A stretch of 64,000 nt of DNA from Marinobacter nauticus (lineage in GTDB: Bacteria; Pseudomonadota; Gammaproteobacteria; Pseudomonadales; Oleiphilaceae). The stretch is taken from positions 62,001 through 126,000 of the forward strand of contig NZ_RBJB01000002.1 of the NCBI RefSeq assembly GCF_003634635.1, in the 5' to 3' direction. This document shows positions 9,240-20,004 of the stretch, in pieces (the stretch's first letter is position 1; the number at the start of each line of letters is the position of its first letter). Below the pieces are notes generated by a model that was not told the DNA's origin, made no database searches, and worked only from the letters and a program-made list of their open reading frames with translations. A program made the translations under genes and the position numbers.

Positions 9240-9277
9240 AGGGGCGATCAGCTTGACCTATGTTAAATGATGCCCCT
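9240..9277 (+). promoter_or_regulatory. Hairpin in the katG leader
   Basis: AGGGGC pairs with GCCCCT and, after one bulged G, ATCA pairs with TGAT, giving a 10-bp stem. The loop is 17 bases and no U tract follows. It ends 44 bases before the katG ATG and may influence leader structure or RNA stability. Confidence 0.45.
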
Positions 9278-9318
9278 CAACAACATGTCCCCTGCCCAAG
9301 TGGTAAACACAGGAGTGA

Positions 9319-11496
<2,178 letters not shown>

Positions 11497-11522
11497 TCCG
11501 CCAGTAGTGTCGTAAAAAGTCG

Positions 11523-11552
11523 GCCGGACACCCTGATTTCAGGGTGTCCGGC
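11523..11552 (+). terminator. Strong hairpin between katG and dusC
   Basis: GCCGGACACCCTGA and TCAGGGTGTCCGGC form a perfect 14-bp stem with a TT tip, 27 bp after katG. The stretch that follows is not T-rich, so it may act as a terminator or as a 3' stabilising structure. Confidence 0.65.
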
Positions 11553-11644
11553 TACCATCTTCCCCGCATATTCCTTACAATCCGCCCCGCCTGATTTTTG
11601 ATCAGCTGAATCCTGACTCACTTCGCCCCGACCCTGGAGCCTTC

Positions 11645-12622
11645 ATGCGAATCATCCTTGCCCCGATGGAAGGGCTGGTCGACGCACCCATTCGTGAAAC
11701 CCTGACCAAGGTCGGTGGGATTGACCGGTGCGTGACGGAATTTATTCGCGTGACCCACGGCATGCTGCCGCCCCGGATTTTCTACAAGTACGCTCCGGAG
11801 CTTTACAACGGTGCGCTCACAAAAGTAGGTACACCCGTGGCCGTTCAACTGCTGGGCTCCAACGCCGACATGATGGGCCGTCACGGTGCCAAGGCTGCCG
11901 AGCTGGGAGCAGGGCAGGTGGATATCAATTTCGGCTGTCCCGCCAAAACCGTGAACAAGCACAAAGGTGGTTGTGTGCTGATGCGGGAGCCGGAGCTGAT
12001 GTATGAAATCACCGCGGCCGTTCGTAAAGCCGTGCCTGCGGATATTCCGGTAACCGCCAAGATGCGTCTGGGTTACGACGACCGTTCCATGGGCGTGGCC
12101 TGTGGCCAGGCGTTGGAAGCGGCCGGTGCTTCTGAGATCGTCATTCACGCCCGCAGTAAGGTGGATGGTTACAAGCCGCCCGCTTACTGGGAAGAAATCG
12201 CCAGGGTACGCGAAGCGGTCAAAAGCCACGTAATCGCCAACGGCGAAATCTGGACCGTGGAAGACTACTGGCGCTGCCGAAAAGTCTCCGGCTGCGACGA
12301 TGTGATGATCGGCCGCGGCCTGATTGCCCGGCCAGATCTGGCGGCACAGATCAAGGCCTCCCAGAGCGGAGAAACACGGGAGCCCATGAGCTGGGCCGAG
12401 GCCATGGTTCTGGTGCGGGAATACGCCGCTGCTCTGCAAACCCGCCTGGAAGACAAGTATGTGACCGGCCGCATCAAGCAATGGCTCAATTACCTGCGTC
12501 AGGGCTTTGCCGAAGCCGAGGCCCTTTGGCCCCAGGCTCGTAAAATCCGGGAAGTTGCGCCCATGCTGGCCTGCCTGGATCAGCCATTAGACCTTCCGCA
12601 GCGCCACACCAGCGCGGCCTAA
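11645..12622 (+). CDS. dusC: tRNA-dihydrouridine(16) synthase DusC
   Basis: This 325-residue FMN enzyme reduces a uridine in the tRNA D-loop to dihydrouridine. It starts with the Dus motif ILAPMEGLVDAPIRE. The DusC-type segment CVTEFIRVTHGMLPPRIFYKYAPEL distinguishes it from DusA and DusB. The catalytic Cys98 is in INFGCPAKTVNKHKGGCVLM, and phosphate-binding IANGEIW and GRGLIARPDL segments lie in the barrel. The gene runs into the convergent aldolase gene with a 4-bp overlap of stops, and its terminator lies inside that gene. Confidence 0.93.
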   Translation: MRIILAPMEGLVDAPIRETLTKVGGIDRCVTEFIRVTHGMLPPRIFYKYAPELYNGALTKVGTPVAVQLLGSNADMMGRHGAKAAELGAGQVDINFGCPAKTVNKHKGGCVLMREPELMYEITAAVRKAVPADIPVTAKMRLGYDDRSMGVACGQALEAAGASEIVIHARSKVDGYKPPAYWEEIARVREAVKSHVIANGEIWTVEDYWRCRKVSGCDDVMIGRGLIARPDLAAQIKASQSGETREPMSWAEAMVLVREYAAALQTRLEDKYVTGRIKQWLNYLRQGFAEAEALWPQARKIREVAPMLACLDQPLDLPQRHTSAA

Positions 12623-13638
12623 TTATCAGCTTCCATTGAGCCTAGATAATCACCGGAACGGGCCAGGCCATTGAGTCTGGCCCGTTTTTTCATGGCTGCC
12701 TGTGCCGACCCGGCATTCTCCAGCTTTCCGGCCCAGGCTTTCTGGGCAGGTTCCTGCAGAGCCCGGCCGTAGGAGAAACTTAGCTCCCAGGGATGGTAGC
12801 CCATGCTGTTCAGAGCATTGAGGTTCTCGGTGGATTCTTCAGGTGTCTGGCCTCCGGAGAGAAAAAATATCCCGGGGACGGCCGCCGGCACCACTCGCCG
12901 GAATACGCTCAGTGTTGCTTCGGCAACCTGTTCAGGCGAGGCTTTGCCGGATTCCTTGCCTGGTGTCACCATACTGGGCTTCAGTACCATGCATTCCAGG
13001 TTCACCCGGTGCCGGTGCAGGGCCTTGAACACTTCCAGCAATACGTCTTCGCTCACCTCTGCAGCCCGCTCGATAGTGTGATTTCCGTCAATCAGTACCT
13101 CCGGCTCAACAATCGGCACAATACCCATCGACTGGCACACGGCGGCGTAGCGGGCCAGCACCTCGGCGTTGGACTTGATGGCCTGGAACGAGGGCAGAGT
13201 GTCCGAGATATGGAACACATCCCGCCACTTGGCGAAGCGGGCACCCATGGCCTTGTAGTGTTCAAGCCGGGCTGCCAGGCCATCCAGTCCGTAGGTAATC
13301 TCGTCCCCCGGGGCATTCACCAGCGGGCCTTTGCCCTGATCGACCTTGATGCCGGGCACGATGCTCTGGCTGGCAAGGAGCTTGGGGATAGCAATGTCTT
13401 CCAGGCTCAGCTGTTCCAGGGTCTCTTCGTAAAGAATCACGCCACTGATGTGCTCGCCAAGTCCGGGCGTGGAGAAAATAATGCTGCGGTATTCGCGCCG
13501 CGTGGCTTCCGTGGATTCAACGCCTACGGCTTTGAAGCGTTTGGCAATGGTCGGGGAGCTTTCATCTGCGGCCAGAATGCCTTTGCCCGGTTGCACGAGA
13601 TCGGCAATGGTGGCGTTAAGTTCTTCCTGAGTGGTCAT
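12619..13638 (-). CDS. Class I fructose-bisphosphate aldolase
   Basis: This 339-residue Schiff-base aldolase is of the animal/plant-like class I type, cleaving fructose 1,6-bisphosphate to triose phosphates. Recognisable parts are GKGILAADESSPTIAKRFKAVGVESTEATRREYRS, the Schiff-base lysine region LECMVLKPSMVTPG, and FFLSGGQTPEESTENLNALN near the C-terminus. It is metal-independent, unlike the class II FbaA common in this group. The last 20 or so codons double as a plus-strand terminator for dusC. It seems to be transcribed alone. Confidence 0.93.
   Translation of the reverse strand: MTTQEELNATIADLVQPGKGILAADESSPTIAKRFKAVGVESTEATRREYRSIIFSTPGLGEHISGVILYEETLEQLSLEDIAIPKLLASQSIVPGIKVDQGKGPLVNAPGDEITYGLDGLAARLEHYKAMGARFAKWRDVFHISDTLPSFQAIKSNAEVLARYAAVCQSMGIVPIVEPEVLIDGNHTIERAAEVSEDVLLEVFKALHRHRVNLECMVLKPSMVTPGKESGKASPEQVAEATLSVFRRVVPAAVPGIFFLSGGQTPEESTENLNALNSMGYHPWELSFSYGRALQEPAQKAWAGKLENAGSAQAAMKKRARLNGLARSGDYLGSMEADN
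12657..12690 (+). terminator. dusC terminator embedded in the aldolase coding sequence
   Basis: AACGGGCCAG (12657-12666) pairs with CTGGCCCGTT (12677-12686) around a 10-base loop, and six T follow at 12685-12690. It is a textbook plus-strand intrinsic terminator 35 bp after the dusC stop. On the other strand the same bases encode KKRARLNGLARSG of the aldolase. Confidence 0.85.
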
Positions 13639-13790
13639 GGAGCCTCCCTGAATCGGACTGGGGTTTGAGGTTTCGATACAGCATGAGTTTAGCCGGTTAT
13701 TTTTTGCCTGCTATTTGATCTGAGCTAAAGCAGCTGAGCGCTCCATCTTCTAAACTGATTGCATAACAAAACAACAAGGATGCCCCCGCC

Positions 13791-15845
13791 ATGAAAACGG
13801 TCGTTAGTGTCAGCCAGGGATCATCGGAATACGATTACGAACTGGAAACCACATTTCTGGAACAGCCATTCCGGATTATTCGGGTAGGCACGGATGGAAA
13901 CCTGGAACGTGCCGAGGCGGTGCTGGATTCCGTTTGCGGGGAGGCCGATGCCATTGGCCTGAGCATGATTCACGATCACTACCAGGTGGGCCGTGAGCAG
14001 CTGGAACATCCTGACACGGCTCGCCTTGAGGCCTGTATTCCGGACAAACCGGTGACGACCGGTGCCGGCCTCCGGGGTATCTTGCAGGAATGGGCGGTAC
14101 GCCATACGCAGACTGAGCTGGGGCACTTTTTTGACAACGCCCGGGTACTGTTGCTGAACGGCCAGGCCGGCTACCGAATTGCCAAGGCGTTGTCTGAACA
14201 CACCGATAACCTGTTTTTTGCCGACCCCTATCTGGATTTCGGCGTACCGAGACTGCTGACTTCCCTGCGCCAGCTAGAAACCTATACATCGCTGACCGCT
14301 CCGGTGACTTTTCGTCCTGCGGCGGTCAAATTCATTGAAGCACTGCACAAAACGCCAATTTACCGCATGGGCGAAAAGCTTATTCGTGGCTCTTTACATG
14401 AGTCGGTGAAGGACTCCCATGTGATTGTAGGTGCCATGGGGGATCTGGAGGCTTTCTCGGAAAAGGAACTGGACGGTAAAACCGTGATTACCTCCCGGGT
14501 TACGGAGTCTGCCCTGGACTGGTTCCGCTCCCGGAAAGTCGCCATGGTAGTGGACTACAGTCCCTGGCTGGAAGGCCGGCCCGTGGGCGTGAATGTGATG
14601 GAAGCGATGATAAGCGCGGCCTTGTCCCGCACGCCGGAGCAGCTGGGCGCAGACGACTTCCTGGACGTTATTCAAACCCTGGGAATTGAGCCGCGGATTC
14701 TATATCCCAACGGCTATCGGCGGGTAAACCGCTTCGCCTTCGTGATTCATCCGCTGTCTCAGCAGTACCTGACCAAAACCCCACCGCTGGACTGGATTGC
14801 CAATGTCTCTCCACCCACCGTGATGAACCTGGTGGAAAAGGCTGTGGCTTACACACCGCCTTTCATTTACTCCAAGGTAAGCGGCATCAAATCCCCCACC
14901 GGAGACGAAGCCGAGGGTTGGTTGATAACCGTAGGTGGCACACCCAGGGAAATCATGGCCCACGGCCCGGAGTTTACCTACAGCCGGTTGTTGGCAGCGG
15001 CAAAACTGGCCAAGAAACTTGGGGCCCAGATTATGGGACTGGGTGCGTTCACCAAAGTGGTGGGTGACGCCGGCATCACCGTGGCCAAACGAGCACCGTT
15101 ACCAATCACCACGGGTAACAGCTACAGTGCCTCCGGCGCGCTCTGGGCCGCCCACGACGCCGCCAAAAAAGTCGGCCGCGTGAGTATTGGCAAGAGCGGC
15201 AAAATGGCGGGTAAGGCGATGGTGGTCGGGGCCACAGGCGCCATTGGTTCCGTGTGCGCGCGCCTGCTGGCAAAAGCCGTGGATGAAATCTACATGGTGG
15301 CCCCGGAGGCAGCCAAGTTGCTGGCGCTGAAGGAAAGTATCGAACTGGAAACTCCTGGGGCCATCGTTCGCGTCTCTGCCACCACGGATCGAGATCTTTC
15401 AGAAATGGATATGGTGGTCACCGCTACGTCCGGGGCCGGTAAACGCATTCTGGACATCATGCAGGTGAAATCCGGCTGTGTGATCACCGATGTGGCCCGG
15501 CCATTGGATATCCCGGCGGAAGATGTGGCGAAGCGGCCGGGTGTGCTGGTAATCGAATCCGGGGAAATCCAGCTACCGGGAGACGTGCGCATGAAGGACA
15601 TCGGCTTGCCCCGGGGCATCGCTTACGCCTGTCTGGCGGAGACGATCGTGCTGGCGCTGGAAGCGAGATTCGAGAACTTTACCCTGGGCCGAAATATTGA
15701 ATGGGAGAAGGTGCGGGAGATCTACAAGCTCGGGCTCAAGCACGGCATGGAGCTGGCCGCCATATCCGGCGTGAATGGTGTGTTTACCGACGAGGACTTT
15801 GAGCGGGTGCGGACTCTGGCCGAAGAGGCCGAAGAGCCCGTTTGA
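13791..15845 (+). CDS. Two-domain NAD(P) dehydrogenase with acyl-ACP-reductase-like C-terminus
   Basis: This 684-residue cytosolic protein has two parts. Residues 1 to about 310 look like a Rossmann-like or regulatory domain with no motif I can name. Residues from about 315 (FAFVIHPLS) to 660 follow the layout of cyanobacterial acyl-ACP reductase (COG5322): GLGAF near 416, TTGNSYSASGALWA at 440-453, the nucleotide-binding VVGATGAIGS at 478-487, a SGCVITDVARP strand, and a C-terminal GRNIEWEKVREIYKLGLKHGMELA. The family includes reductases that make fatty aldehydes; the substrate here is not established. The gene appears to stand alone. Confidence 0.6.
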   Translation: MKTVVSVSQGSSEYDYELETTFLEQPFRIIRVGTDGNLERAEAVLDSVCGEADAIGLSMIHDHYQVGREQLEHPDTARLEACIPDKPVTTGAGLRGILQEWAVRHTQTELGHFFDNARVLLLNGQAGYRIAKALSEHTDNLFFADPYLDFGVPRLLTSLRQLETYTSLTAPVTFRPAAVKFIEALHKTPIYRMGEKLIRGSLHESVKDSHVIVGAMGDLEAFSEKELDGKTVITSRVTESALDWFRSRKVAMVVDYSPWLEGRPVGVNVMEAMISAALSRTPEQLGADDFLDVIQTLGIEPRILYPNGYRRVNRFAFVIHPLSQQYLTKTPPLDWIANVSPPTVMNLVEKAVAYTPPFIYSKVSGIKSPTGDEAEGWLITVGGTPREIMAHGPEFTYSRLLAAAKLAKKLGAQIMGLGAFTKVVGDAGITVAKRAPLPITTGNSYSASGALWAAHDAAKKVGRVSIGKSGKMAGKAMVVGATGAIGSVCARLLAKAVDEIYMVAPEAAKLLALKESIELETPGAIVRVSATTDRDLSEMDMVVTATSGAGKRILDIMQVKSGCVITDVARPLDIPAEDVAKRPGVLVIESGEIQLPGDVRMKDIGLPRGIAYACLAETIVLALEARFENFTLGRNIEWEKVREIYKLGLKHGMELAAISGVNGVFTDEDFERVRTLAEEAEEPV

Positions 15846-15852
15846 CTCCAGG

Positions 15853-16338
15853 TCAGGCGTCGAGCTTTTTGCGCATCAGATAACGCAGGAACTGGGCGCC
15901 ACGGACCGTGACACGCTGTTCATCCACCACCTCAAAACCGTGGCGCTCGAAGAAGGGTCGAGCGACCACGCTGGCCTCGGTCTTGAGTTCTGTTACGCCC
16001 AGCTCTTTGAGCTGCTGCTCTGCCTCGTGATAAAGGGCAGAAGCAATGCCGCGACGAGCATAATTCGGGGCAGTAAACACGAGGTCGATGTGGCCGTCTT
16101 TTTCATAGGAAATGAAACCGGCGAGATCCGAGCCTTCTTCTGCCACCAGGGTTTCCAGAGACTCCAGCCGTTCGCGCCAGGTATCCAGATGTGGCGTCCG
16201 TGAAGCCCAGGCATAACGCTGGGTTTCGTCGTAGGCACCTGCCGTGAGCTCGTGCACGGAATCGGTGAACAGGCGAACCACTGGGCTCAGATCCTGAATC
16301 CGGTATTTACGAATAGTGATCGAAGTTACGGTACTCAT
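15853..16338 (-). CDS. GNAT family N-acetyltransferase
   Basis: This 161-residue acetyltransferase has the GNAT core: ITIRKYRIQDLSPVVRLF at the start, DLAGFISYEKDGHIDLVFTAPNYARRGIASALYHEAEQQLKELG (strand 4 and the acetyl-CoA binding loop, here ARRGIAS in place of the usual Q/RxxGxG/A), then LKTEASVVARPFFERHGFEVVDEQRVTVRG. The acceptor is unknown. It begins six bases after the SMR gene and is probably the last gene of a three-gene unit. Confidence 0.85.
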   Translation of the reverse strand: MSTVTSITIRKYRIQDLSPVVRLFTDSVHELTAGAYDETQRYAWASRTPHLDTWRERLESLETLVAEEGSDLAGFISYEKDGHIDLVFTAPNYARRGIASALYHEAEQQLKELGVTELKTEASVVARPFFERHGFEVVDEQRVTVRGAQFLRYLMRKKLDA

Positions 16339-16344
16339 GTCGGT

Positions 16345-16677
16345 TCAGTGTGCACCTGTGTTGGAAAGCAGGTTGATAACCAAAACGCCGGCTACAATCA
16401 GCAGCATACCGACAACCGCAGGAAAATCCAGCTTTTGCCCGAGCAGTAACCAACCAATGAGCGAAATTAATACAATGCCCAGCCCGGCCCAGACGGCATA
16501 GGCTATCCCCACAGGGATCACCTTGATAGCCAGCGCCAGAAAATAGAAGGCCACACTGTAACCGATCACGACCACAACGCTCGGCATCAACCGGGTGAAT
16601 CCTTCGCTGGATTTCAGTGCCGAGGTAGCAATCACTTCGGCCACAATGGCCAGACCAAGAAGCAGCCAGCTTTTCAT
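16345..16677 (-). CDS. Small multidrug resistance (SMR) family transporter
   Basis: This 110-residue inner-membrane protein has four helices, the exact size of EmrE. The proton/substrate-coupling Glu14 lies in helix 1 ([30 protein letters not shown]). Helices 2 to 4 are typical, including [28 protein letters not shown]. The ATG at 16677 is chosen to match family length; upstream in-frame starts would add eight residues. SMR proteins export quaternary ammonium compounds or, in the Gdx branch, guanidinium. The sequence here is closer to the EmrE/QacE style. Confidence 0.9.
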   Translation of the reverse strand: MKSWLLLGLAIVAEVIATSALKSSEGFTRLMPSVVVVIGYSVAFYFLALAIKVIPVGIAYAVWAGLGIVLISLIGWLLLGQKLDFPAVVGMLLIVAGVLVINLLSNTGAH

Positions 16678-16749
16678 AGAACGTGTTAAAACCATCACCA
16701 AGTGAATGAGGAGCTAAATAAACTGTGGTGGCTGAAACGGCTGTGCTGG

Positions 16750-17439
16750 TCACGCTAAGGCGTGCGCCACGGCTTGCTCCGCGTGGATGCGGGTGGTGTC
16801 GTAAAGCGAAATGGCAGTATCAGCCTGCTGCACCAATAAGCCAATTTCGGTACAACCCAGTATTACGCCTTGCGCTCCTCGTGCGGCCAGTGAGTCCAGC
16901 ACCTGCAGATAGCCCTGTTTAGAAGGCTGGCGGATAATACCACGGCATAGCTCGTCATAAATGACGGTATGCACGAATTCCCTCTGCGCGTCACCCGGCA
17001 CTAAAACCCGGATGCCACGGTTCTCCAGACGCTCCTTGTAGAACGCCTGTTCCATGGTGAATTTTGTGCCGAGAAGGCCGACACAATCGATCCCATCGCG
17101 ATGAAGCGCCTCAGCTGTCGCATCGGCGATGTGAAGCATCGGCAGGCCAGAAGCCTTCTCAATACTATCTGCCACTTTGTGCATGGTGTTCGTGCACAAC
17201 ACAATGAAATCGGCCCCTGCCGCGGCCAACGCCTTTCCGACCGCACCAAGAATTTCCCCGGTCGCCTCCCAGTCCCCCTGGTGTTGCAGGGCTTCGATCT
17301 CGGCAAAATCCACACTGTAGAGAACCAGTCGCGCTGAGTGCAGCCCGCCCAGCTCGTCTCGCACTTTCTGGTTGATCAACTGATAGTAGGTTTGGGTGGA
17401 TTCCCAGCTCATTCCACCGATGAGACCTATGGTTTTCAT
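16750..17439 (-). CDS. Aspartate/glutamate racemase family protein
   Basis: This 229-residue cofactor-independent amino acid racemase has the two catalytic cysteines of the family: Cys82 in IVLCTNTMHK and Cys196 in GVILGCTEIGLL. The start MKTIGLIGGMSWEST is the family's usual N-terminus and has GGAAGAAG upstream; a longer frame from 17478 adds 13 unconserved residues. Such proteins interconvert L- and D-Asp or Glu, or act on broader substrates. It leads a minus-strand group with the SMR and GNAT genes. Confidence 0.88.
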   Translation of the reverse strand: MKTIGLIGGMSWESTQTYYQLINQKVRDELGGLHSARLVLYSVDFAEIEALQHQGDWEATGEILGAVGKALAAAGADFIVLCTNTMHKVADSIEKASGLPMLHIADATAEALHRDGIDCVGLLGTKFTMEQAFYKERLENRGIRVLVPGDAQREFVHTVIYDELCRGIIRQPSKQGYLQVLDSLAARGAQGVILGCTEIGLLVQQADTAISLYDTTRIHAEQAVAHALA

Positions 17440-17691
17440 AGTAGTGGCTTCTTCCTTTGAACAAATTGAACCAGGCAAGACTGCCTGGAATCCGTTCGGC
17501 TTCCGTCGAGTTCCCTGAGTCTTGGGGAAACCCCGATGGTATTGTCTTCCGCATGACTCTGTATAGAGGCTTCGGCACGGGAATCAAATTTGAGGTTACC
17601 TGAGGTGTAAATTGCTTGACCAAATAGATGCCCACCCAATAACATGCATAAAAAATAAATGTTAAATCCAGTAGCAAACCGAGGTATCCAG

Positions 17692-17853
17692 ATGGCCCTG
17701 TCATTCGTGAATATTTTCAAGAAAGAAGACGCAGAAACTGAAAGCAATGGCGTTGAACACGTCGAGGCAAGTGGTATTGCGGAGACGCAGAACGACGAGC
17801 CAAAAAAGGGTGGGCACGGCGAGGGCGGTACCTGCTGCGGGTCCTGTTCGTAA
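17692..17853 (+). CDS. CCGSCS motif small protein
   Basis: This 53-residue protein starts MALSFVNIFKKEDAETESNG, has a charged low-complexity middle and ends GGTCCGSCS, the C-terminal motif that names the CCGSCS family. The three closely spaced cysteines could bind metal or be modified. Function is unknown to me. GAGGTA lies six bases before the ATG at 17692, which decides the start over an upstream in-frame ATG. It stands alone and is convergent with the next gene, sharing a terminator hairpin. Confidence 0.75.
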   Translation: MALSFVNIFKKEDAETESNGVEHVEASGIAETQNDEPKKGGHGEGGTCCGSCS

Positions 17854-17868
17854 ACCGGAGCTTGAAGT

Positions 17869-17894
17869 TAACCCCGGGCTGGAGTCCGGGGTTA
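17869..17894. terminator. Shared hairpin between convergent genes
   Basis: TAACCCCGG (17869-17877) pairs with CCGGGGTTA (17886-17894) around eight bases. The right arm includes the stop codon of the minus-strand gene. There is no long T run on either side, so it is a moderate terminator. Confidence 0.5.
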
Positions 17895-18299
17895 GTTTCG
17901 ATCCTTTAATACTGAATAAATCTGATACGCCGCGTGTTCTGACTCTTCAGAAGGCGCCTTTCGGTTTTTTTCCCAAGACGTCAGCAAATTCAGAACCCGT
18001 TTTTCGTCATTACTGCGGAACCCTGGCCAGTATACGTAGGGCACCAGGGTCGGGCGGCTGATGAAAAACAGCGCGGCTTCCTCCGGTTTCTCTTCTATAT
18101 CGCCACGCAGCCCCAGGGTGAAACGCCGGCCTTCGCTTCCGGTGAGCGACACCAGCAAGGAGTTGTTGTCATCTACGCGCCGGGCGTCACTTACCGTGAT
18201 GGGCGGTTCCAGGCTGGGCACCGAGGTTATGATGTACTGAAAGATAATCAGCCCCAGGAGCAGGACAAGAAGCCCCGCCAAAGCGATCGATTTAACCAT
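17892..18299 (-). CDS. Hypothetical membrane-anchored protein
   Basis: This 135-residue protein has one N-terminal hydrophobic helix (SIALAGLLVLLLGLIIFQYIITSV), probably a signal anchor. A periplasmic domain follows with short strands (SLLVSLTGSEGRRFTLGLRGD) and an aromatic VPYVYWPGFRSNDEKRVLNLLTSWEK segment. I do not recognise a family. The next gene on the same strand is also an exported unknown, 69 bp upstream. Confidence 0.6.
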   Translation of the reverse strand: MVKSIALAGLLVLLLGLIIFQYIITSVPSLEPPITVSDARRVDDNNSLLVSLTGSEGRRFTLGLRGDIEEKPEEAALFFISRPTLVPYVYWPGFRSNDEKRVLNLLTSWEKNRKAPSEESEHAAYQIYSVLKDRN

Positions 18300-18368
18300 G
18301 AGTGTCTCGTGGAACCCGTTTAAAGTTGGTTTTAATGGCGGGTTGCAAGTGTAACACTACTAACTGGC

Positions 18369-18854
18369 TTACAAGTCTCCGGAAACTAGCCTTACCGCAA
18401 CATCCCGGTATTCCGTATTTTTTTCTCTCTCATGCCTGGAGCTGAACAGATTCAGCCACTGATCCTTCGTTAGCAATACCTCTCCAGTGCCGGTAACGTT
18501 CTGGCTTACGGGATCGTAATGGCCGGCGAACTTGAAGGTGAAGTCGCTGGGGGATTCTGGCCGCGCCTTGAGCTCAAAGCCCAATGTTATTTCCGGTGAA
18601 GATACAAATCCCGTGCCTTCAGGGTCTACGTCAACTTTCAGAAGGCGCGATTGTTCCAGAAACGCCGGGCGTAATTCGGTCGGAGCGTTGCCCGGCTCTG
18701 TGGCCTGGCATTCGCAATAGCGAATCTCCAGGACCATCGCGCTGTCATTGAGGAAGTGTTCGGGAGACGGGCCGCCGGCCTGGGTCATGCCGGGAAGCAA
18801 AGACAGGGTTGTAAGGCCAAGCAAACCGAATTTGAGTGATGCGATCCTTTGCAT
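18369..18854 (-). CDS. Hypothetical exported protein
   Basis: This 161-residue protein has a cleavable signal peptide (MQRIASLKFGLLGLTTLSLLPGMTQAGG). The mature part has a YCECQ cysteine pair near residue 47 and a strand-rich tail (LGFELKARPESPSDFTFKFAGHYDP). GGAG precedes the ATG at good spacing. No family is recognised. It is likely periplasmic or outer-membrane associated. Confidence 0.6.
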   Translation of the reverse strand: MQRIASLKFGLLGLTTLSLLPGMTQAGGPSPEHFLNDSAMVLEIRYCECQATEPGNAPTELRPAFLEQSRLLKVDVDPEGTGFVSSPEITLGFELKARPESPSDFTFKFAGHYDPVSQNVTGTGEVLLTKDQWLNLFSSRHEREKNTEYRDVAVRLVSGDL

Positions 18855-18967
18855 GATTGAGCTCCATTCAAGGTTTAACCAGAGGTGTTCAAGCTATTCT
18901 GTTTTAACTTCCTTCGCAAGTTACGCCAGCCGATCGAGTAACCCTGAATGCCTGAAAAATGCTCCGT

Positions 18968-19882
18968 TCAGGATGGAGCAGGTGCCGCCGCATGGTTGCT
19001 GATTCGTAAGCCGAGAATCACCAGAAATACCCCAAGCCAGATGGCCGCAGAATACTGCTCCCTGAACCAGACGACGCCGATCAACAGCCCGAACATGGCG
19101 GCGACAGCGCCTAACTGACTGTAAAATACCGGGCCTGCGCGCCGTTGCAGTTCAAAGGCGACCAGATAGGTAAGGGCCGTGAGTAGCCCCTGCAGCATCA
19201 GAATGCCAATCAACTGAGGCGATGTGCCTGATGGAAGCAGTTCGGTGTTTGTCATAGCGGCGAACAGAGCCAGCGCCAGGGCAGACGCCAGCAGGGTACC
19301 GGCCGCAAGAATCATCGGTTTGGCTTTTGCTGGCCAGGCCACAGAGCGATATACGTTCCCCACAGACAACATCACAGGGATGGCCAGCCCAAGAACAAAC
19401 AAGAGTGGACTGGCGTTGCTCATTTCAGCATGGCGTTGAACCACAATCCAGCCGCAGGCCATCACCGCGATGGATAACCCGGCGAGCTTGAGCCAGTTGC
19501 GGTTTTCCAGCCCCAGGCCCCACGCTAACAGGAAGGTAAAGATAGGCGGAAGGGCATACATAATTCCCGTGTAGCCGGCCCCCAGCTTTGTCACCAGAAA
19601 GAAACCGATGGCGTTGGGCACGGCAATGCCGGTCAGGCCGCTGACCAGAAAATAGCGGGCGAATCTTGCTTGATGAATCGCCCGGCGCTCCCCCGTGCAT
19701 AACAGCAGCACGACGCCCGCAATGAGTGTTTGCCAGAAGGCGTAGGCAACGGCCGGCAGGCCGAGAGACGTTGCGGCCTTGGCCAGCGCCAGCATTAGTG
19801 CAATCAGAAAGCCATTGATTAGCAGTAAACCCCAGAGTACGGCCTGGAGGGGAAGGCTGAATCTTGATGTGGTGACAAGCAT
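18968..19882 (-). CDS. EamA/DMT family transporter
   Basis: This 304-residue inner-membrane protein has about ten helices in two EamA repeats, the drug/metabolite transporter layout. Repeat 1 covers VLWGLLLINGFLIALMLALAKAATSLG onward and repeat 2 starts near LLFVLGLAIPVMLSVGNVYRSV. The ATG at 19882 has GGAG eight bases upstream and removes 13 poorly conserved residues of the longer frame. The gene is divergent from a LysR regulator, and the gap holds a LysR-type palindrome, so it is a likely target. The exported compound is unknown. Confidence 0.82.
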   Translation of the reverse strand: MLVTTSRFSLPLQAVLWGLLLINGFLIALMLALAKAATSLGLPAVAYAFWQTLIAGVVLLLCTGERRAIHQARFARYFLVSGLTGIAVPNAIGFFLVTKLGAGYTGIMYALPPIFTFLLAWGLGLENRNWLKLAGLSIAVMACGWIVVQRHAEMSNASPLLFVLGLAIPVMLSVGNVYRSVAWPAKAKPMILAAGTLLASALALALFAAMTNTELLPSGTSPQLIGILMLQGLLTALTYLVAFELQRRAGPVFYSQLGAVAAMFGLLIGVVWFREQYSAAIWLGVFLVILGLRISNHAAAPAPS

Positions 19883-19962
19883 GGCTGGCGCTCCGATGTG
19901 TGAAAAATGTCTGGTGACCACCAGTGTGCGCTTTCGGATTGATTTGATAATCAGTCTAATTC

Positions 19963-19988
19963 GAATAATACTCCTTCCAAATTGGAAA
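19963..19988. promoter_or_regulatory. LysR operator copy 1
   Basis: The core TTCCAAATTGGAA (19975-19987) is a palindrome with the T-N11-A form of LysR sites. Together with the flank GAATAATACTC it matches, in inverted orientation, a second element at 20940-20965 at 22 of 26 positions. It lies between the EamA gene and lysR. Confidence 0.7.
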
Positions 19989-20004
19989 TAATGAGGGGCG
20001 AGCC

